Positions 25,926-34,698 of a DNA stretch of 60,805 bases are shown here, piece by piece. The notes under the pieces were generated by a model that was given only the letters and a program-made list of their open reading frames with translations, was not told the DNA's origin and did no database searches. Position 1 is the stretch's first letter. Each line of letters opens with the position of its first letter. The stretch lies in the NCBI GenBank assembly GCA_017427775.1, contig JAFRSD010000048.1, forward strand, positions 1-60,805. Reading direction: 5' to 3'. This stretch comes from Lachnospiraceae bacterium. GTDB taxonomy: Bacteria > Bacillota > Clostridia > Lachnospirales > Lachnospiraceae. The position numbers were made by a program, and so were the translations under genes.

Positions 25926-26876
25926 ATGGAGAAGCCGGTATTTATCGTAAACGGTTTTTTGGACAGCGGTAAGACAACGTTTATCAAAGAAACGCTTGCC
26001 GACCCGCAGTTCCTTTCGGGCGGCAAATTACTGATCATCCTTTGCGAAGAGGGCGAAGAAGAACTCGATGAAGTGGCTCTTTCCGCAAAGGGCGTTTCGA
26101 TCATTACCGTCGAAGAACAGTCACAACTGACGGGAGAATTCTTAAACGGTCTCGAGCTTTATTACAATCCGAACATGATCCTCATCGAGATGAACGGCAT
26201 GTGGAACATGGATGAGATGATGGAACTTGATTATCCGGAAAGCTGGGTCCCTTCGCAGGTTATTTCCCTGATTGACGGAACGACTGTCGAGAACTATCTG
26301 AACAACATGAAGAAGATGATTTTGGATCTTGTCCGTTACTCGGATATCATTATCATCAACCGCTGTGACGATAACACGAACAGAACGCTGATCCGCAGAA
26401 GCATCAAGCCCGTCAACCGAAAAGCACAGATCATCTATGACCGCGCGGACGGCAAGGAATCCGATCCCGATGAGATTGAGGTTCCGTACGATCTGAACGC
26501 GGATTATCTCGACATCACCGATGACGATTACGGCATCTGGTATATGGACTGCATGGACCGCCCGAAGGAGTATCGCGGCAAGACCGTGCATTTTCTCGGA
26601 ATGCTGTATTTCTCGCCGAAATTCCCGAAAGGCTACTGCGTGCCGGGGCGTATGGCGATGACATGCTGCGCTGCCGATATCGCATTTATCGGCATGCTTT
26701 GCAAGGTACCCGCGGTGGTTGACGCCTCGCTTCTTAAGAACCGCGCGTGGGTCTTTGTTACCGCAGAGATCAAGATCGAATACCAGAGGGAATATAAAGG
26801 CATGGGACCGGTCCTGTACGCGACCAGGTTCGAGCCCGCGCAGGAACCCGAAGAGAAGACCGTTTATTTCACGTAA
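25926..26876 (+). CDS. COG0523-like GTPase with TIGR03943-like C-terminus
   Basis: 316 residues from the ATG one base after the previous stop, with TTGAGG as RBS. The P-loop is VNGFLDSGKTTF. The family CxCC metal motif is absent: the equivalent region reads MILIEMNGMWNMDEM. The C-terminal part contains GRMAMTCCAADIAFIG and a strand-rich end, resembling the TIGR03943/YcgQ family that is often encoded beside COG0523 GTPases. It forms a two-gene unit with the His-rich GTPase, so a joint role in metal delivery is likely. The C-terminal assignment is from motif memory only. Confidence 0.75.
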   Translation: MEKPVFIVNGFLDSGKTTFIKETLADPQFLSGGKLLIILCEEGEEELDEVALSAKGVSIITVEEQSQLTGEFLNGLELYYNPNMILIEMNGMWNMDEMMELDYPESWVPSQVISLIDGTTVENYLNNMKKMILDLVRYSDIIIINRCDDNTNRTLIRRSIKPVNRKAQIIYDRADGKESDPDEIEVPYDLNADYLDITDDDYGIWYMDCMDRPKEYRGKTVHFLGMLYFSPKFPKGYCVPGRMAMTCCAADIAFIGMLCKVPAVVDASLLKNRAWVFVTAEIKIEYQREYKGMGPVLYATRFEPAQEPEEKTVYFT

Positions 26877-26952
26877 CAGGTAAATGCAGGGTATTCCTGC
26901 AGCCGTTATCCCGTATAAAGCGGGGACTTACGCCACCATAAAGAGGAATCTG

Positions 26953-28062
26953 ATGAACAGTATCAAATCCGCGGCAATGCCGCTTGTCAAAGTGCTCGGC
27001 CGTACCTCGAAAGAGGCTCCGTATGTGCTTTTTTGGACCGGAAGCCGTTATGAAATGGATGTCAAAGCGGCCAATCTGAGCGTTGTCATCAAGGCATCCT
27101 ACGAATTCCATGAACAGTGGATCGTTGTTCTCTGTGACGGCGCGCCGATGATCCGGATGCCCCTGCAAAAAGGGGACAATGTGATCCCGATCTTAAGAAA
27201 CCGCAACCCCGAGACACTGCATCATATCCGTATCGTGAAGGATACGCCGGTCATGCCGGGTGACGGGGATCACTATATTGAACTGACCGATATCCTTTCG
27301 GACGGAGCGCTTTATCCCGTAGCGGAGAGAAGCCGCAAACTTTTATTCGTCGGCGACTCGATCACGAGCGGCGAAGGCGGATCCGGAGCACAGGGAGAAG
27401 CAGACTGGGTTCCCGCCGTGTTTTCGGCAGTGGACAACTACGCCTATATGCTTTGCGACGCGCTTGACGCCGATTACCAGGTGTTGAGCCAGAGCGGCTG
27501 GGGCGTCGTATGCGGTTATGATAACGATGTGCGGCACAATATGCCGAAGGCATGGCATAAGGTGTGCGCGATCGCGCACGGTGATGGTCCGGAAAGACCG
27601 GTTCGCGGAGCGGAAGAGGAATATGAATTCCGTTCGTTTGAACCCGAAGCCGTTATCATCAATCTGGCGACCAACGACGGAAACGGGGTCGGCATGCCGC
27701 CGTTCACCGATCCGGAAACGGGCGTCGCATTTGCCATGACAAAGGATGCGGACGGACAGCTTTCGAAGGAAAGCACGGCAGTCTTCGCGGAGAAGGCAGT
27801 CACGTTTCTCTCGGACATCCGCTGCACGTATCCGAAAGCGAAGATCATATGGTGCTACGGCATGCTCGGCTATTACATGAAGCCGGCAATTCTGACCGCG
27901 TTAAGGCTTTATGCGGACTGCACCGGTGATGAGATGCCGTTTTACGTTGACCTTCCGGAGGCTTCGGGCGATTCGTTCGGCTCGAGATGGCATCCCGGAA
28001 AGCCGTGCCATAAGCGTGCGGCCGAAGTTCTTGCGGGGATTCTTCGGAAAGAAAAGGAATGA
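26953..28062 (+). CDS. SGNH/GDSL esterase, carbohydrate esterase family 2-like
   Basis: 369 residues from the ATG 5 bases after AGAGGAA. The frame opens at an ATG at 26884 (392 residues) with a weaker RBS, so the start is not certain. The first about 110 residues look like a beta-rich domain (VLFWTGSRYEMDVKAANLSV). The hydrolase domain begins with LLFVGDSITSGEG (catalytic Ser about 135), has LATNDGNG (block III Asn) and ends with SRWHPGKPCHK (catalytic His about 345). That two-domain order fits CE2 deacetylases acting on plant polysaccharides. No signal peptide is seen, so a cytoplasmic substrate is implied. Confidence 0.8.
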   Translation: MNSIKSAAMPLVKVLGRTSKEAPYVLFWTGSRYEMDVKAANLSVVIKASYEFHEQWIVVLCDGAPMIRMPLQKGDNVIPILRNRNPETLHHIRIVKDTPVMPGDGDHYIELTDILSDGALYPVAERSRKLLFVGDSITSGEGGSGAQGEADWVPAVFSAVDNYAYMLCDALDADYQVLSQSGWGVVCGYDNDVRHNMPKAWHKVCAIAHGDGPERPVRGAEEEYEFRSFEPEAVIINLATNDGNGVGMPPFTDPETGVAFAMTKDADGQLSKESTAVFAEKAVTFLSDIRCTYPKAKIIWCYGMLGYYMKPAILTALRLYADCTGDEMPFYVDLPEASGDSFGSRWHPGKPCHKRAAEVLAGILRKEKE

Positions 28063-28114
28063 AAATGTCACGGGCAGCCGTGCGTTTCAATAAATGGGGA
28101 GAAAAGGAGATTTT

Positions 28115-28705
28115 ATGAAGAAAAGACATGACAGAAAGACCGTCAGGATTGTATGTCTGCTCTTTGCGCTCGCGCTGATATTCTGTGTCGCAACGGCATG
28201 TCAGCATCGAAAGAAGGGTAGCAGCAATCCGACAGGGGAAGCGGAGACGGAGACGCCGATCATTACGCCTTCCGAAGAGGCATCGCCGATTCCGACGCCG
28301 ACGCCCACGCCGGTTCCGACCAAGGAAGTGTCGGATCCCGAGATCATTGACGTAACGCCTTCGAAAGAGGTTTCGCCTTCGCCGGATCCCGCGCTTACGC
28401 CGACCGGAGAAGTGAGCGTTACGCCCGAACCGTCGGAGGAACCGACCGTAACACCGACCGAAGAGCCTACTGAGGAACCGACCGTTACACCTACCGGGGA
28501 GCCGAGCGTTACGCCGACTGACGAACCGACCGTAACGCCGACCGAAGAGCCTGCGAAGGAACCTTCAAAGGAACCGACAAAGCAGCCTACGACGGCACCG
28601 ACCGATAAGCCTACCGTAACACCTACGGAAGATCCGGAAGGCGGTGACATTGAAATGCCCTGGGTACCGATCACGGCGGGCACAATAAATCGAGGGGAGA
28701 TTTGA
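28115..28705 (+). CDS. PT-repeat lipoprotein of unknown function
   Basis: 196 residues from the ATG after AAGGAGATTTT. A basic N-terminus and hydrophobic stretch end in a lipobox (VATAC), so it should be lipid-anchored outside. Almost all of the mature protein is low complexity, with imperfect repeats of the TEEPTVTPT and PSVTPTDEP kind, a likely extended, flexible, acidic stalk. Only the last about 20 residues (DIEMPWVPITAGTINRGEI) are non-repetitive. It lies 4 bases before the first ABC fusion gene, so it is probably part of that system. No family recognised. Confidence 0.7.
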   Translation: MKKRHDRKTVRIVCLLFALALIFCVATACQHRKKGSSNPTGEAETETPIITPSEEASPIPTPTPTPVPTKEVSDPEIIDVTPSKEVSPSPDPALTPTGEVSVTPEPSEEPTVTPTEEPTEEPTVTPTGEPSVTPTDEPTVTPTEEPAKEPSKEPTKQPTTAPTDKPTVTPTEDPEGGDIEMPWVPITAGTINRGEI

Positions 28706-28709
28706 ACCA

Positions 28710-30734
28710 ATGGCTTTCTTAGAACTGAAAAACATCGGAAAGATTTATGTTTCCGAGGGTACCGTTGCAGTCGGTATCCGCGGCGTGAATCTGTCCTTTG
28801 AAAGAGGAGAGTTTGTCGCCATTACCGGTGCTTCCGGTTCCGGTAAATCGACACTCCTAAACGTCATCAGCGGTATGGACACTTATGAGGAAGGCGAAAT
28901 GCTCGTAGAGGGCAAGCCTACCTCACATTATATCCAGTCTGACTGGGAGGAATACCGCGAGAAGTATATTTCGTTTATTTTCCAGGATTACAACATCATC
29001 GAGAGTTTTACGGTATTACAGAACGTGGAACTTGCTCTGATGAATATCCGCAATCCGATCGAGCGCCGTCGCCGCGCGATCGAACTGCTTGAAAGAGTCG
29101 GCCTGAAGAGCCATTTGAAGCAGAAGGGCAGCCGTCTTTCCGGCGGACAGAAGCAGCGCTGCGTTATCGCCCGTGCGCTTGCAAAGGACAGCCCGATCAT
29201 TCTTGCCGATGAGCCGACCGGTAACCTCGATGCACAGTCCTCTAAGGAAATCGTCGAACTTTTGAGAGAAGTATCAAAGGACAAGCTTCTGATCGTCGTA
29301 ACGCATGATTTCGACGAAGTGGAAGCGCACGCGACGAGACATATCCGTGTCTTTGACGGCGCCGTGGAGTCCGATCAGAAGATTTCCGAGACCGCGCAGC
29401 CGGTTATGGATGTTCCCGTGGAGGATACCGGAAAGAAGAGCAGAGACCACGTGTATGACATCCGCAACGGACTCCGTCTCGGCTGGGCATCGTATCTTGC
29501 GAAGCCGAAGCTGACGTTCTTCATCTGCTTTATCCTGTTTCTCGGCATTATCGGATCGACATACATCACCGGAGCGCTTGACGACGCATTTGCCCTGTTC
29601 GGAAGGTTCTATATGTTCACGCCGTCCAAAGGACGTGTCATTATTTCCAAATATGAGACTGCGGATTTCACCGAGAGCGAACTCAGTGAACTTATGAAGA
29701 AGTACGGCGCGGAGTCGTATTTCCAGAATGACGCGATCTTAGATGCGCCCGCTGTTCTCAGCAAGTCCGTTGAATTTGACCGTAAGCGCATCGGCGATAC
29801 CGAAAGAGTGTATGAAAATGTTTATTTCGGTGCCACGACGAAGCATTTCGGAAAGCCGGATGCCGGCCGTTATCCCGAATCGGACGACGATGAAGTGCTC
29901 CTTTATGTGCCGCTGTGCTATAAAGGGTATTTCGACGGTTATCTCGACGGAAGCGTGAGCAAACTTGAGATGCAGGACCGCATCATCAAGATCGGAACGG
30001 CTGTTTATGATGTTGTCGGCGTCAAATACTATATCGACAACACGAAGCAGGCGCAGATCGTCATGACGGATAAGGCTTACCGAAAGCTTTCCGCTTATGT
30101 TTCCGCAAACTGGAACACCTTTAAGGATCTGAAGGAAAATACGAGCATTTTCTATTCTTCCACGTCCATGATCGACAGCATCCTTCACGGAAACGATAAG
30201 ATCTACAACCAGGCTTCCCTGTTCTTTAAGAATGACAGGGCCGCCAGGAAGGCGGCCAAGACCATCCGTGAGGACGGCTATCTGGCATGCTACTCAAAGC
30301 AGACCTATAATCCCGATATTCTGTCCGTTGTCGAGCGTGTCATGGTCGGTGGACTGAGCTTCCTGCTGTGGATCGGCGCGATTGCGTTCCTCGTGTTTTT
30401 CGTTAACCTGTGTACGCACCGTTCCCTCGATGTGATCAAGAGTGACCTGACGATATTCCGTTCCATGGGTATCTCGGTCCGCGTCATCAAGCTGAGCATG
30501 TTCTTCAGGATGTACATTTCGATCATCCCGGGTATGCTCATCACGCTGATCGGGATGTTCGTGATCTATCATTTGCCCGATTACAATAATATGATCCGCT
30601 ATCTGCATTGGTATGAGTACCTGTTCGTGATCATCGGTATTCTGATCATTACGACATGGGTAACGAGAAAGCAGATCCACCGTCTCTTCGAGGAAAGTGT
30701 CAAGAAGACTCTGAAGGGAGGTGCCGAAGCATGA
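28710..30734 (+). CDS. ABC transporter, ATPase fused to FtsX-like permease (I)
   Basis: 674 residues. The N-terminal ATPase (about 1-225) is of the LolD/MacB group: GASGSGKST (Walker A), IFQDYNIIESFTVLQNV, LSGGQKQR (signature), [10 protein letters not shown] (Walker B). From about residue 270 the permease part has one helix (FFICFILFLGIIGSTYI), an extracytoplasmic domain of about 250 residues, and then three helices near the C-terminus. That is the MacB/FtsX plan for mechanotransmission or for export of peptides and lipoproteins. It overlaps the second fusion gene by 4 bases (ATGA). Confidence 0.88.
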   Translation: MAFLELKNIGKIYVSEGTVAVGIRGVNLSFERGEFVAITGASGSGKSTLLNVISGMDTYEEGEMLVEGKPTSHYIQSDWEEYREKYISFIFQDYNIIESFTVLQNVELALMNIRNPIERRRRAIELLERVGLKSHLKQKGSRLSGGQKQRCVIARALAKDSPIILADEPTGNLDAQSSKEIVELLREVSKDKLLIVVTHDFDEVEAHATRHIRVFDGAVESDQKISETAQPVMDVPVEDTGKKSRDHVYDIRNGLRLGWASYLAKPKLTFFICFILFLGIIGSTYITGALDDAFALFGRFYMFTPSKGRVIISKYETADFTESELSELMKKYGAESYFQNDAILDAPAVLSKSVEFDRKRIGDTERVYENVYFGATTKHFGKPDAGRYPESDDDEVLLYVPLCYKGYFDGYLDGSVSKLEMQDRIIKIGTAVYDVVGVKYYIDNTKQAQIVMTDKAYRKLSAYVSANWNTFKDLKENTSIFYSSTSMIDSILHGNDKIYNQASLFFKNDRAARKAAKTIREDGYLACYSKQTYNPDILSVVERVMVGGLSFLLWIGAIAFLVFFVNLCTHRSLDVIKSDLTIFRSMGISVRVIKLSMFFRMYISIIPGMLITLIGMFVIYHLPDYNNMIRYLHWYEYLFVIIGILIITTWVTRKQIHRLFEESVKKTLKGGAEA

Positions 30735-33151
30735 TCAAGCTGGAAGGACTTCATAAGTTTTTTAACAAAGGCAAATCCAACGAGATTCACGTAATTAACG
30801 ATATTTCGTTTGATTTTCCGGAACACGGCATGGTTGCCATATTCGGCCGGAGCGGCTGCGGTAAGACGACACTCTTAAATGTCATCGGCGGCCTCGATAA
30901 GGTGCAGAAGGGTTCCGTCTTCATCGAAGGACAGGAGATGAGTGCCTCCAAAGATGAGCTGCGGAACCGCTATATCGGTTATATTTTCCAGAATTACTGC
31001 CTGAACGGAAATGAAAGCTGTTTCGACAATGTTGCGACGGCACTCCGACTGTGCGGCATGGACGACGAGGAAGAGATTTCGAAGCGCGTGCATACGGCCC
31101 TTGCTGCGGTCGGCATGGATACGTTCTATAAGCGTACGCCGAATTCGCTCTCCGGCGGCCAGCAGCAGCGTATCGCCATAGCTCGCGCCATTGTAAAGAA
31201 CGCGCCGGTGATCCTTGCCGATGAGCCTACCGGAAACCTTGATGAAGAGAATACGCTCGTCATCATGGATATTCTGAAGCAGATTTCGAAGACACACCTT
31301 GTTCTTCTCGTAACGCATGAAGAAAAGCTTGTAGATTACTATTGTGATTCGGTCATCGAACTGTCCGACGGCCGGGTTGTCAACGTGCGTAACAACGATG
31401 ACGCCAGCGGTTATGTGGCAAAGAGCAAGAACGTGATCTATCTCGGCGATTTCGAGAAGACGACGCTTTCGAACGATGCGGTTACGACGGAGTACTACGG
31501 AGATCTTCCCGAGACACCGGTTAAGGTTCGCCTGATCAACCGTAACGGCGTGTTGTTCGTTAAAGTGGATACGCCGAGCGTCCGCGTTCTGGACGAATCG
31601 AGTGAGATCCGTCTTGAGGAAGGCAAGTTTGAGACGGAGAAGAAGGAGTTTTCCGATGAAAACGCCCTCAATCTCGCAGGACTTGAGGACTTTAAAATGA
31701 AACGGCTCGGACACCTGTTCTCCTTCATGGACGGGGTCAAATCCGGTTTCTCCATGGTATTCAATAAAGCAGGCAGCAAGAAGAGCTCAAAGAGACTTCG
31801 TAAGGTCATGACGTTCTTCGCCATCGTGCTTGTGTTCGTGGTTGCCCGTTTCGGTGTCGGAATCCGTCAGTATAAGGATGCCAAAGCCAACGCCAACCCG
31901 AAAGCACTTCGCGTGAGCATGAACAGAGGGTCTCAAAATACGGATCCCGTCGTATTCCAGAATTACCTGCTGTCGTTGAAGAACGATTCCCAATATGGGA
32001 TTGATGAAGTAATCTTTGACGGATGGGGATTATTCCAGGACGGCGGATTCGTAACCTTCACATACGGCCTCGGCGCGTTTGAGACTTATAGCGGGAGCCT
32101 TCTTGACATGTTCTCGTCTTCCGACGATGATTTTGAAAGTCCGATCCTTCCGCGTTCCGACATGAAGAACATGCGTGTGATCGCAGGAAGCGATAAGGTT
32201 GTTGAGATGAAGGATATCGTGGTCACCAGAAATATTGCTGACAAGATCCTGAAGAGCAAGACATTTCCCTTCATCCGTTCCTATGATGACCTGATGGGAA
32301 TGTACTGTACTTCTACGCTCGGCCTTTCCCAGCGTCTGTATGAGCAGAAGAAGAAAAACAGGGAGAAGGAAAAGGAAGAGGAACAGAATTATAATGTGAC
32401 GCCGAATGACGAATACAATCCCGACGACGAATACTATGAGGATGAGTATTACGATGACGGCCGCGATAACTATGCCGAGGAGGAAAGGGATACAGCCAAA
32501 TATGAACTGTATATGCTCCGAATTGTTGGAGTCGTAGATTCCGACGAACTGGTGGTTTACGTGAATGATGATCTTTTCGTGAATTCGATCATATCCCTTA
32601 CGTTGCCTGATTCGGAGTTCGCGGAAGACTATTATCAGGCGATGATCTACACAACCGATGTCGACAAGTTGACAAAGCGGCTGAAGGATGACGGCCATCT
32701 TATAAGCTCCTCAAAGGAAGTGATGGAGCGTGATATCAATGAAGCCAAGGTCAATATGTACAGCACCCTTTCCACGATGGCGGTTTTGATCGGTCTTTTG
32801 AGTGTCTGCATGTACCTGATCATGCGTTCCATTTACATGAACCGCATGAAGGAAATCGGTATCTACCGCGCGATCGGTGTTTCGAAGAAGAATATGATGT
32901 ACCGTTCGCTTGTCGAAACCGGCGTGGTAACGACGCTGTCCGCATTTATCGGATACCTGCTTTCCTCGGCGTTCTGCTGGTACATTAAGGGCGTTTCCGC
33001 GAAAGCAGTGGAATTCCTGTACTATCCCTGGTGGCTCGCAATCATCGTTCTTGTGTTGATCTATGTGATCTGTCTCTTCAGCGGAACCCTTTCCGTAAGA
33101 GGCGTACTGAAGAGAACGCCTGCCGAGATCATGGCCAAATACGACATTTAA
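30731..33151 (+). CDS. ABC transporter, ATPase fused to FtsX-like permease (II)
   Basis: 806 residues from the ATG overlapping the previous stop; the longer open frame upstream lies inside the previous gene. ATPase at about 1-225: [28 protein letters not shown] membrane helix follows ([19 protein letters not shown]), then a long outer domain including a very charged, Tyr/Glu/Asp-rich patch (about 535-595), and three C-terminal helices with the FtsX signature [18 protein letters not shown]. It probably forms a heterodimer with the first fusion. The substrate is unknown; defence against antimicrobial peptides or envelope maintenance are options. Confidence 0.87.
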   Translation: MIKLEGLHKFFNKGKSNEIHVINDISFDFPEHGMVAIFGRSGCGKTTLLNVIGGLDKVQKGSVFIEGQEMSASKDELRNRYIGYIFQNYCLNGNESCFDNVATALRLCGMDDEEEISKRVHTALAAVGMDTFYKRTPNSLSGGQQQRIAIARAIVKNAPVILADEPTGNLDEENTLVIMDILKQISKTHLVLLVTHEEKLVDYYCDSVIELSDGRVVNVRNNDDASGYVAKSKNVIYLGDFEKTTLSNDAVTTEYYGDLPETPVKVRLINRNGVLFVKVDTPSVRVLDESSEIRLEEGKFETEKKEFSDENALNLAGLEDFKMKRLGHLFSFMDGVKSGFSMVFNKAGSKKSSKRLRKVMTFFAIVLVFVVARFGVGIRQYKDAKANANPKALRVSMNRGSQNTDPVVFQNYLLSLKNDSQYGIDEVIFDGWGLFQDGGFVTFTYGLGAFETYSGSLLDMFSSSDDDFESPILPRSDMKNMRVIAGSDKVVEMKDIVVTRNIADKILKSKTFPFIRSYDDLMGMYCTSTLGLSQRLYEQKKKNREKEKEEEQNYNVTPNDEYNPDDEYYEDEYYDDGRDNYAEEERDTAKYELYMLRIVGVVDSDELVVYVNDDLFVNSIISLTLPDSEFAEDYYQAMIYTTDVDKLTKRLKDDGHLISSSKEVMERDINEAKVNMYSTLSTMAVLIGLLSVCMYLIMRSIYMNRMKEIGIYRAIGVSKKNMMYRSLVETGVVTTLSAFIGYLLSSAFCWYIKGVSAKAVEFLYYPWWLAIIVLVLIYVICLFSGTLSVRGVLKRTPAEIMAKYDI

Positions 33152-33172
33152 ACCGTTTTTTGAAATGCTGAA

Positions 33173-33204
33173 AAGGCGTTCCGTTCCGTCGGGACGCCTT
33201 TTTT
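33173..33204 (+). terminator. Terminator of the ABC operon
   Basis: 10-bp stem AAGGCGTTCC (33173-33182) with GGGACGCCTT (33191-33200), followed by a run of T. Confidence 0.92.
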
Positions 33205-33225
33205 CACGAATGTCGTATTTTCCTG

Positions 33226-33254
33226 TTGACAAAAGAGTTTTCCGGTAGTATAGT
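33226..33254 (+). promoter_or_regulatory. Promoter of the NAD salvage operon
   Basis: TTGACA at 33226-33231, 17-base spacer, TATAGT at 33249-33254. Predicted start is about 33261, at the edge of the palindromic operator. Confidence 0.85.
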
Positions 33255-33260
33255 TGTGAC

Positions 33261-33277
33261 AGTAGTAAATTACTACT
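33261..33277. promoter_or_regulatory. Operator palindrome AGTAGTAA-A-TTACTACT
   Basis: A perfect inverted repeat with 8-base arms around one A, placed at the predicted transcription start between promoter and first gene. The position suits repression by the NrtR-like product encoded directly downstream (autoregulation plus control of pncA-pncB). The link is inference. Confidence 0.7.
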
Positions 33278-33299
33278 ATAAAACACGGGAGAAAGACAG

Positions 33300-34127
33300 A
33301 TGGCACAGAAGAGAAATGCAGACGGCCTGACCGAGGAGGAATTCTTAAAGGCTTACCGCCCCGGAGATTTTGACCGGCCGTCCGTGACAGTAGATGTTCT
33401 GCTGCTTCGCATGAAGAAGAATCTGTCCTGTCTGCAGACACTGCTCATCCGGAGGAAGAATCATCCGTTTATCGGCTGCTGGGCGCTGCCCGGAGGGTTC
33501 CTTGAGATGAATGAATCGGCTTATGAGTCGGCGTGCAGGGAACTGAAAGAGGAAACCGGTATTGACGGGATTTACCTGGAACAGCTGTACACGATGAATC
33601 AGCCGGACCGGGATCCGCGGATGCGCGTCGTGGATGTGGCTTACACGGGACTTATTCCGTATGACGAGCAGAAGGAAGCGGAGGCCGGCGATGACGCGGA
33701 GGACGCGGGATGGTTCGACATCTCCTTTACGAAGGAGAAGATCAGCCTATCCAGTGAGGAGAAGAATGTGCGGATCGAATACGCACTGACCGAGAAGGTA
33801 TTCCGGAACGGCATTATCGTAGTGAGAAACTACGTGCCGGATTCCGTCAGTGAGGAGCGGCTCGCATTTGACCACTCCGAGATCGTGCTCGAGGGACTTA
33901 TGAAACTTCGGAACAAAGTACTTCTTTCCGATTGCGCGTTCAACCTTGTGCCGAAGGAATTCACACTGCCGGATCTGCAGAAGGTATATGAGATCATTCT
34001 CGGAACGGACCTTTATAAGGCCAACTTCCGGGACAAGATGGCCAGCAAAGTAGAAGCGTTACACTATGTGGCAAAGCCGATTTCCGGAAATCGTGTCGCC
34101 AATGTGTATAAGTATAAAGAGCAGTAG
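33300..34127 (+). CDS. NrtR-like regulator (NUDIX domain + winged helix)
   Basis: 275 residues. The NUDIX domain is at about 25-165 with an intact Nudix box (GGFLEMNES...RELKEETGI), so pyrophosphatase chemistry may be retained. The C-terminal about 70 residues (FTLPDLQKVYEIILGTDLYKANFRDKM) match the winged helix of NrtR, the ADP-ribose-responsive repressor of NAD metabolism. Context agrees: it is first in an operon with pncA and pncB and has a palindrome at the start site. The alternative is a plain ADP-ribose pyrophosphatase. Start: ATG 8 bases after GGGAGAAAGA. Confidence 0.85.
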   Translation: MAQKRNADGLTEEEFLKAYRPGDFDRPSVTVDVLLLRMKKNLSCLQTLLIRRKNHPFIGCWALPGGFLEMNESAYESACRELKEETGIDGIYLEQLYTMNQPDRDPRMRVVDVAYTGLIPYDEQKEAEAGDDAEDAGWFDISFTKEKISLSSEEKNVRIEYALTEKVFRNGIIVVRNYVPDSVSEERLAFDHSEIVLEGLMKLRNKVLLSDCAFNLVPKEFTLPDLQKVYEIILGTDLYKANFRDKMASKVEALHYVAKPISGNRVANVYKYKEQ

Positions 34128-34157
34128 ACCGCTGAATCAATCAGGGAGGATATGACG

Positions 34158-34661
34158 ATGAAGAAACTGTTGATCGTAGTAGATATGCAGAAGGACTTCG
34201 TGGACGGCGCGCTTGCCAATCCGAACGCACAGGCGATCGTTCCCGCAGTCACGGAATTCGTTAAAAACTGGAAAGACGACGTGCTTTTTACAAGAGATAC
34301 GCATACCGAAGCGTATATGGATACTTTGGAAGGAAAGAAGCTGCCGGTTATCCACTGCGTAAAGGGTACGCCCGGCTGGGAGATCATCGATGAACTGAAG
34401 CCTTTTGTGAAGGATGTCATCGACAAGCCGGTGTTCGGTTCGTGGGAGCTCGGCGAGCGGATCCGCGAGGACGGCTATGATGACGTGACGCTGATCGGCG
34501 TCTGCACCGGGATCTGCGTGATCAGCAACGCTGCGATCGTCCGGGCCGCCAATCCCGAGACCAATGTGAAAGTAATGAAGGACCTGTGCGCCTGCATTAC
34601 CCCTGAAACGCACCGGATTGCGTTAGATGCGATGAAAACGTTCCAGGTGGACGTTCTATAA
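34158..34661 (+). CDS. pncA: Nicotinamidase (isochorismatase-like)
   Basis: 167 residues from the ATG 7 bases after GGGAGGA; the ATG at 34152 is too close to that RBS. It deamidates nicotinamide to nicotinate for NAD salvage. The cysteine-hydrolase triad is visible: the Asp in VVDMQKDF, the Lys of the HCVKGTPGW segment, and the nucleophile in GVCTGICV. FTRDTHTEAY supplies part of the metal site. It lies between the regulator and pncB, whose enzyme uses its product. Confidence 0.92.
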   Translation: MKKLLIVVDMQKDFVDGALANPNAQAIVPAVTEFVKNWKDDVLFTRDTHTEAYMDTLEGKKLPVIHCVKGTPGWEIIDELKPFVKDVIDKPVFGSWELGERIREDGYDDVTLIGVCTGICVISNAAIVRAANPETNVKVMKDLCACITPETHRIALDAMKTFQVDVL

Positions 34662-34698
34662 GTATTTGCCGGAAAATATCATTTAGGAGGATTTCACG

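Noticed and set aside
28230-28660. Repeated ACCG-rich units
   Set aside because: These are imperfect codon repeats for Thr/Pro/Glu in a lipoprotein, not a CRISPR array or an origin.
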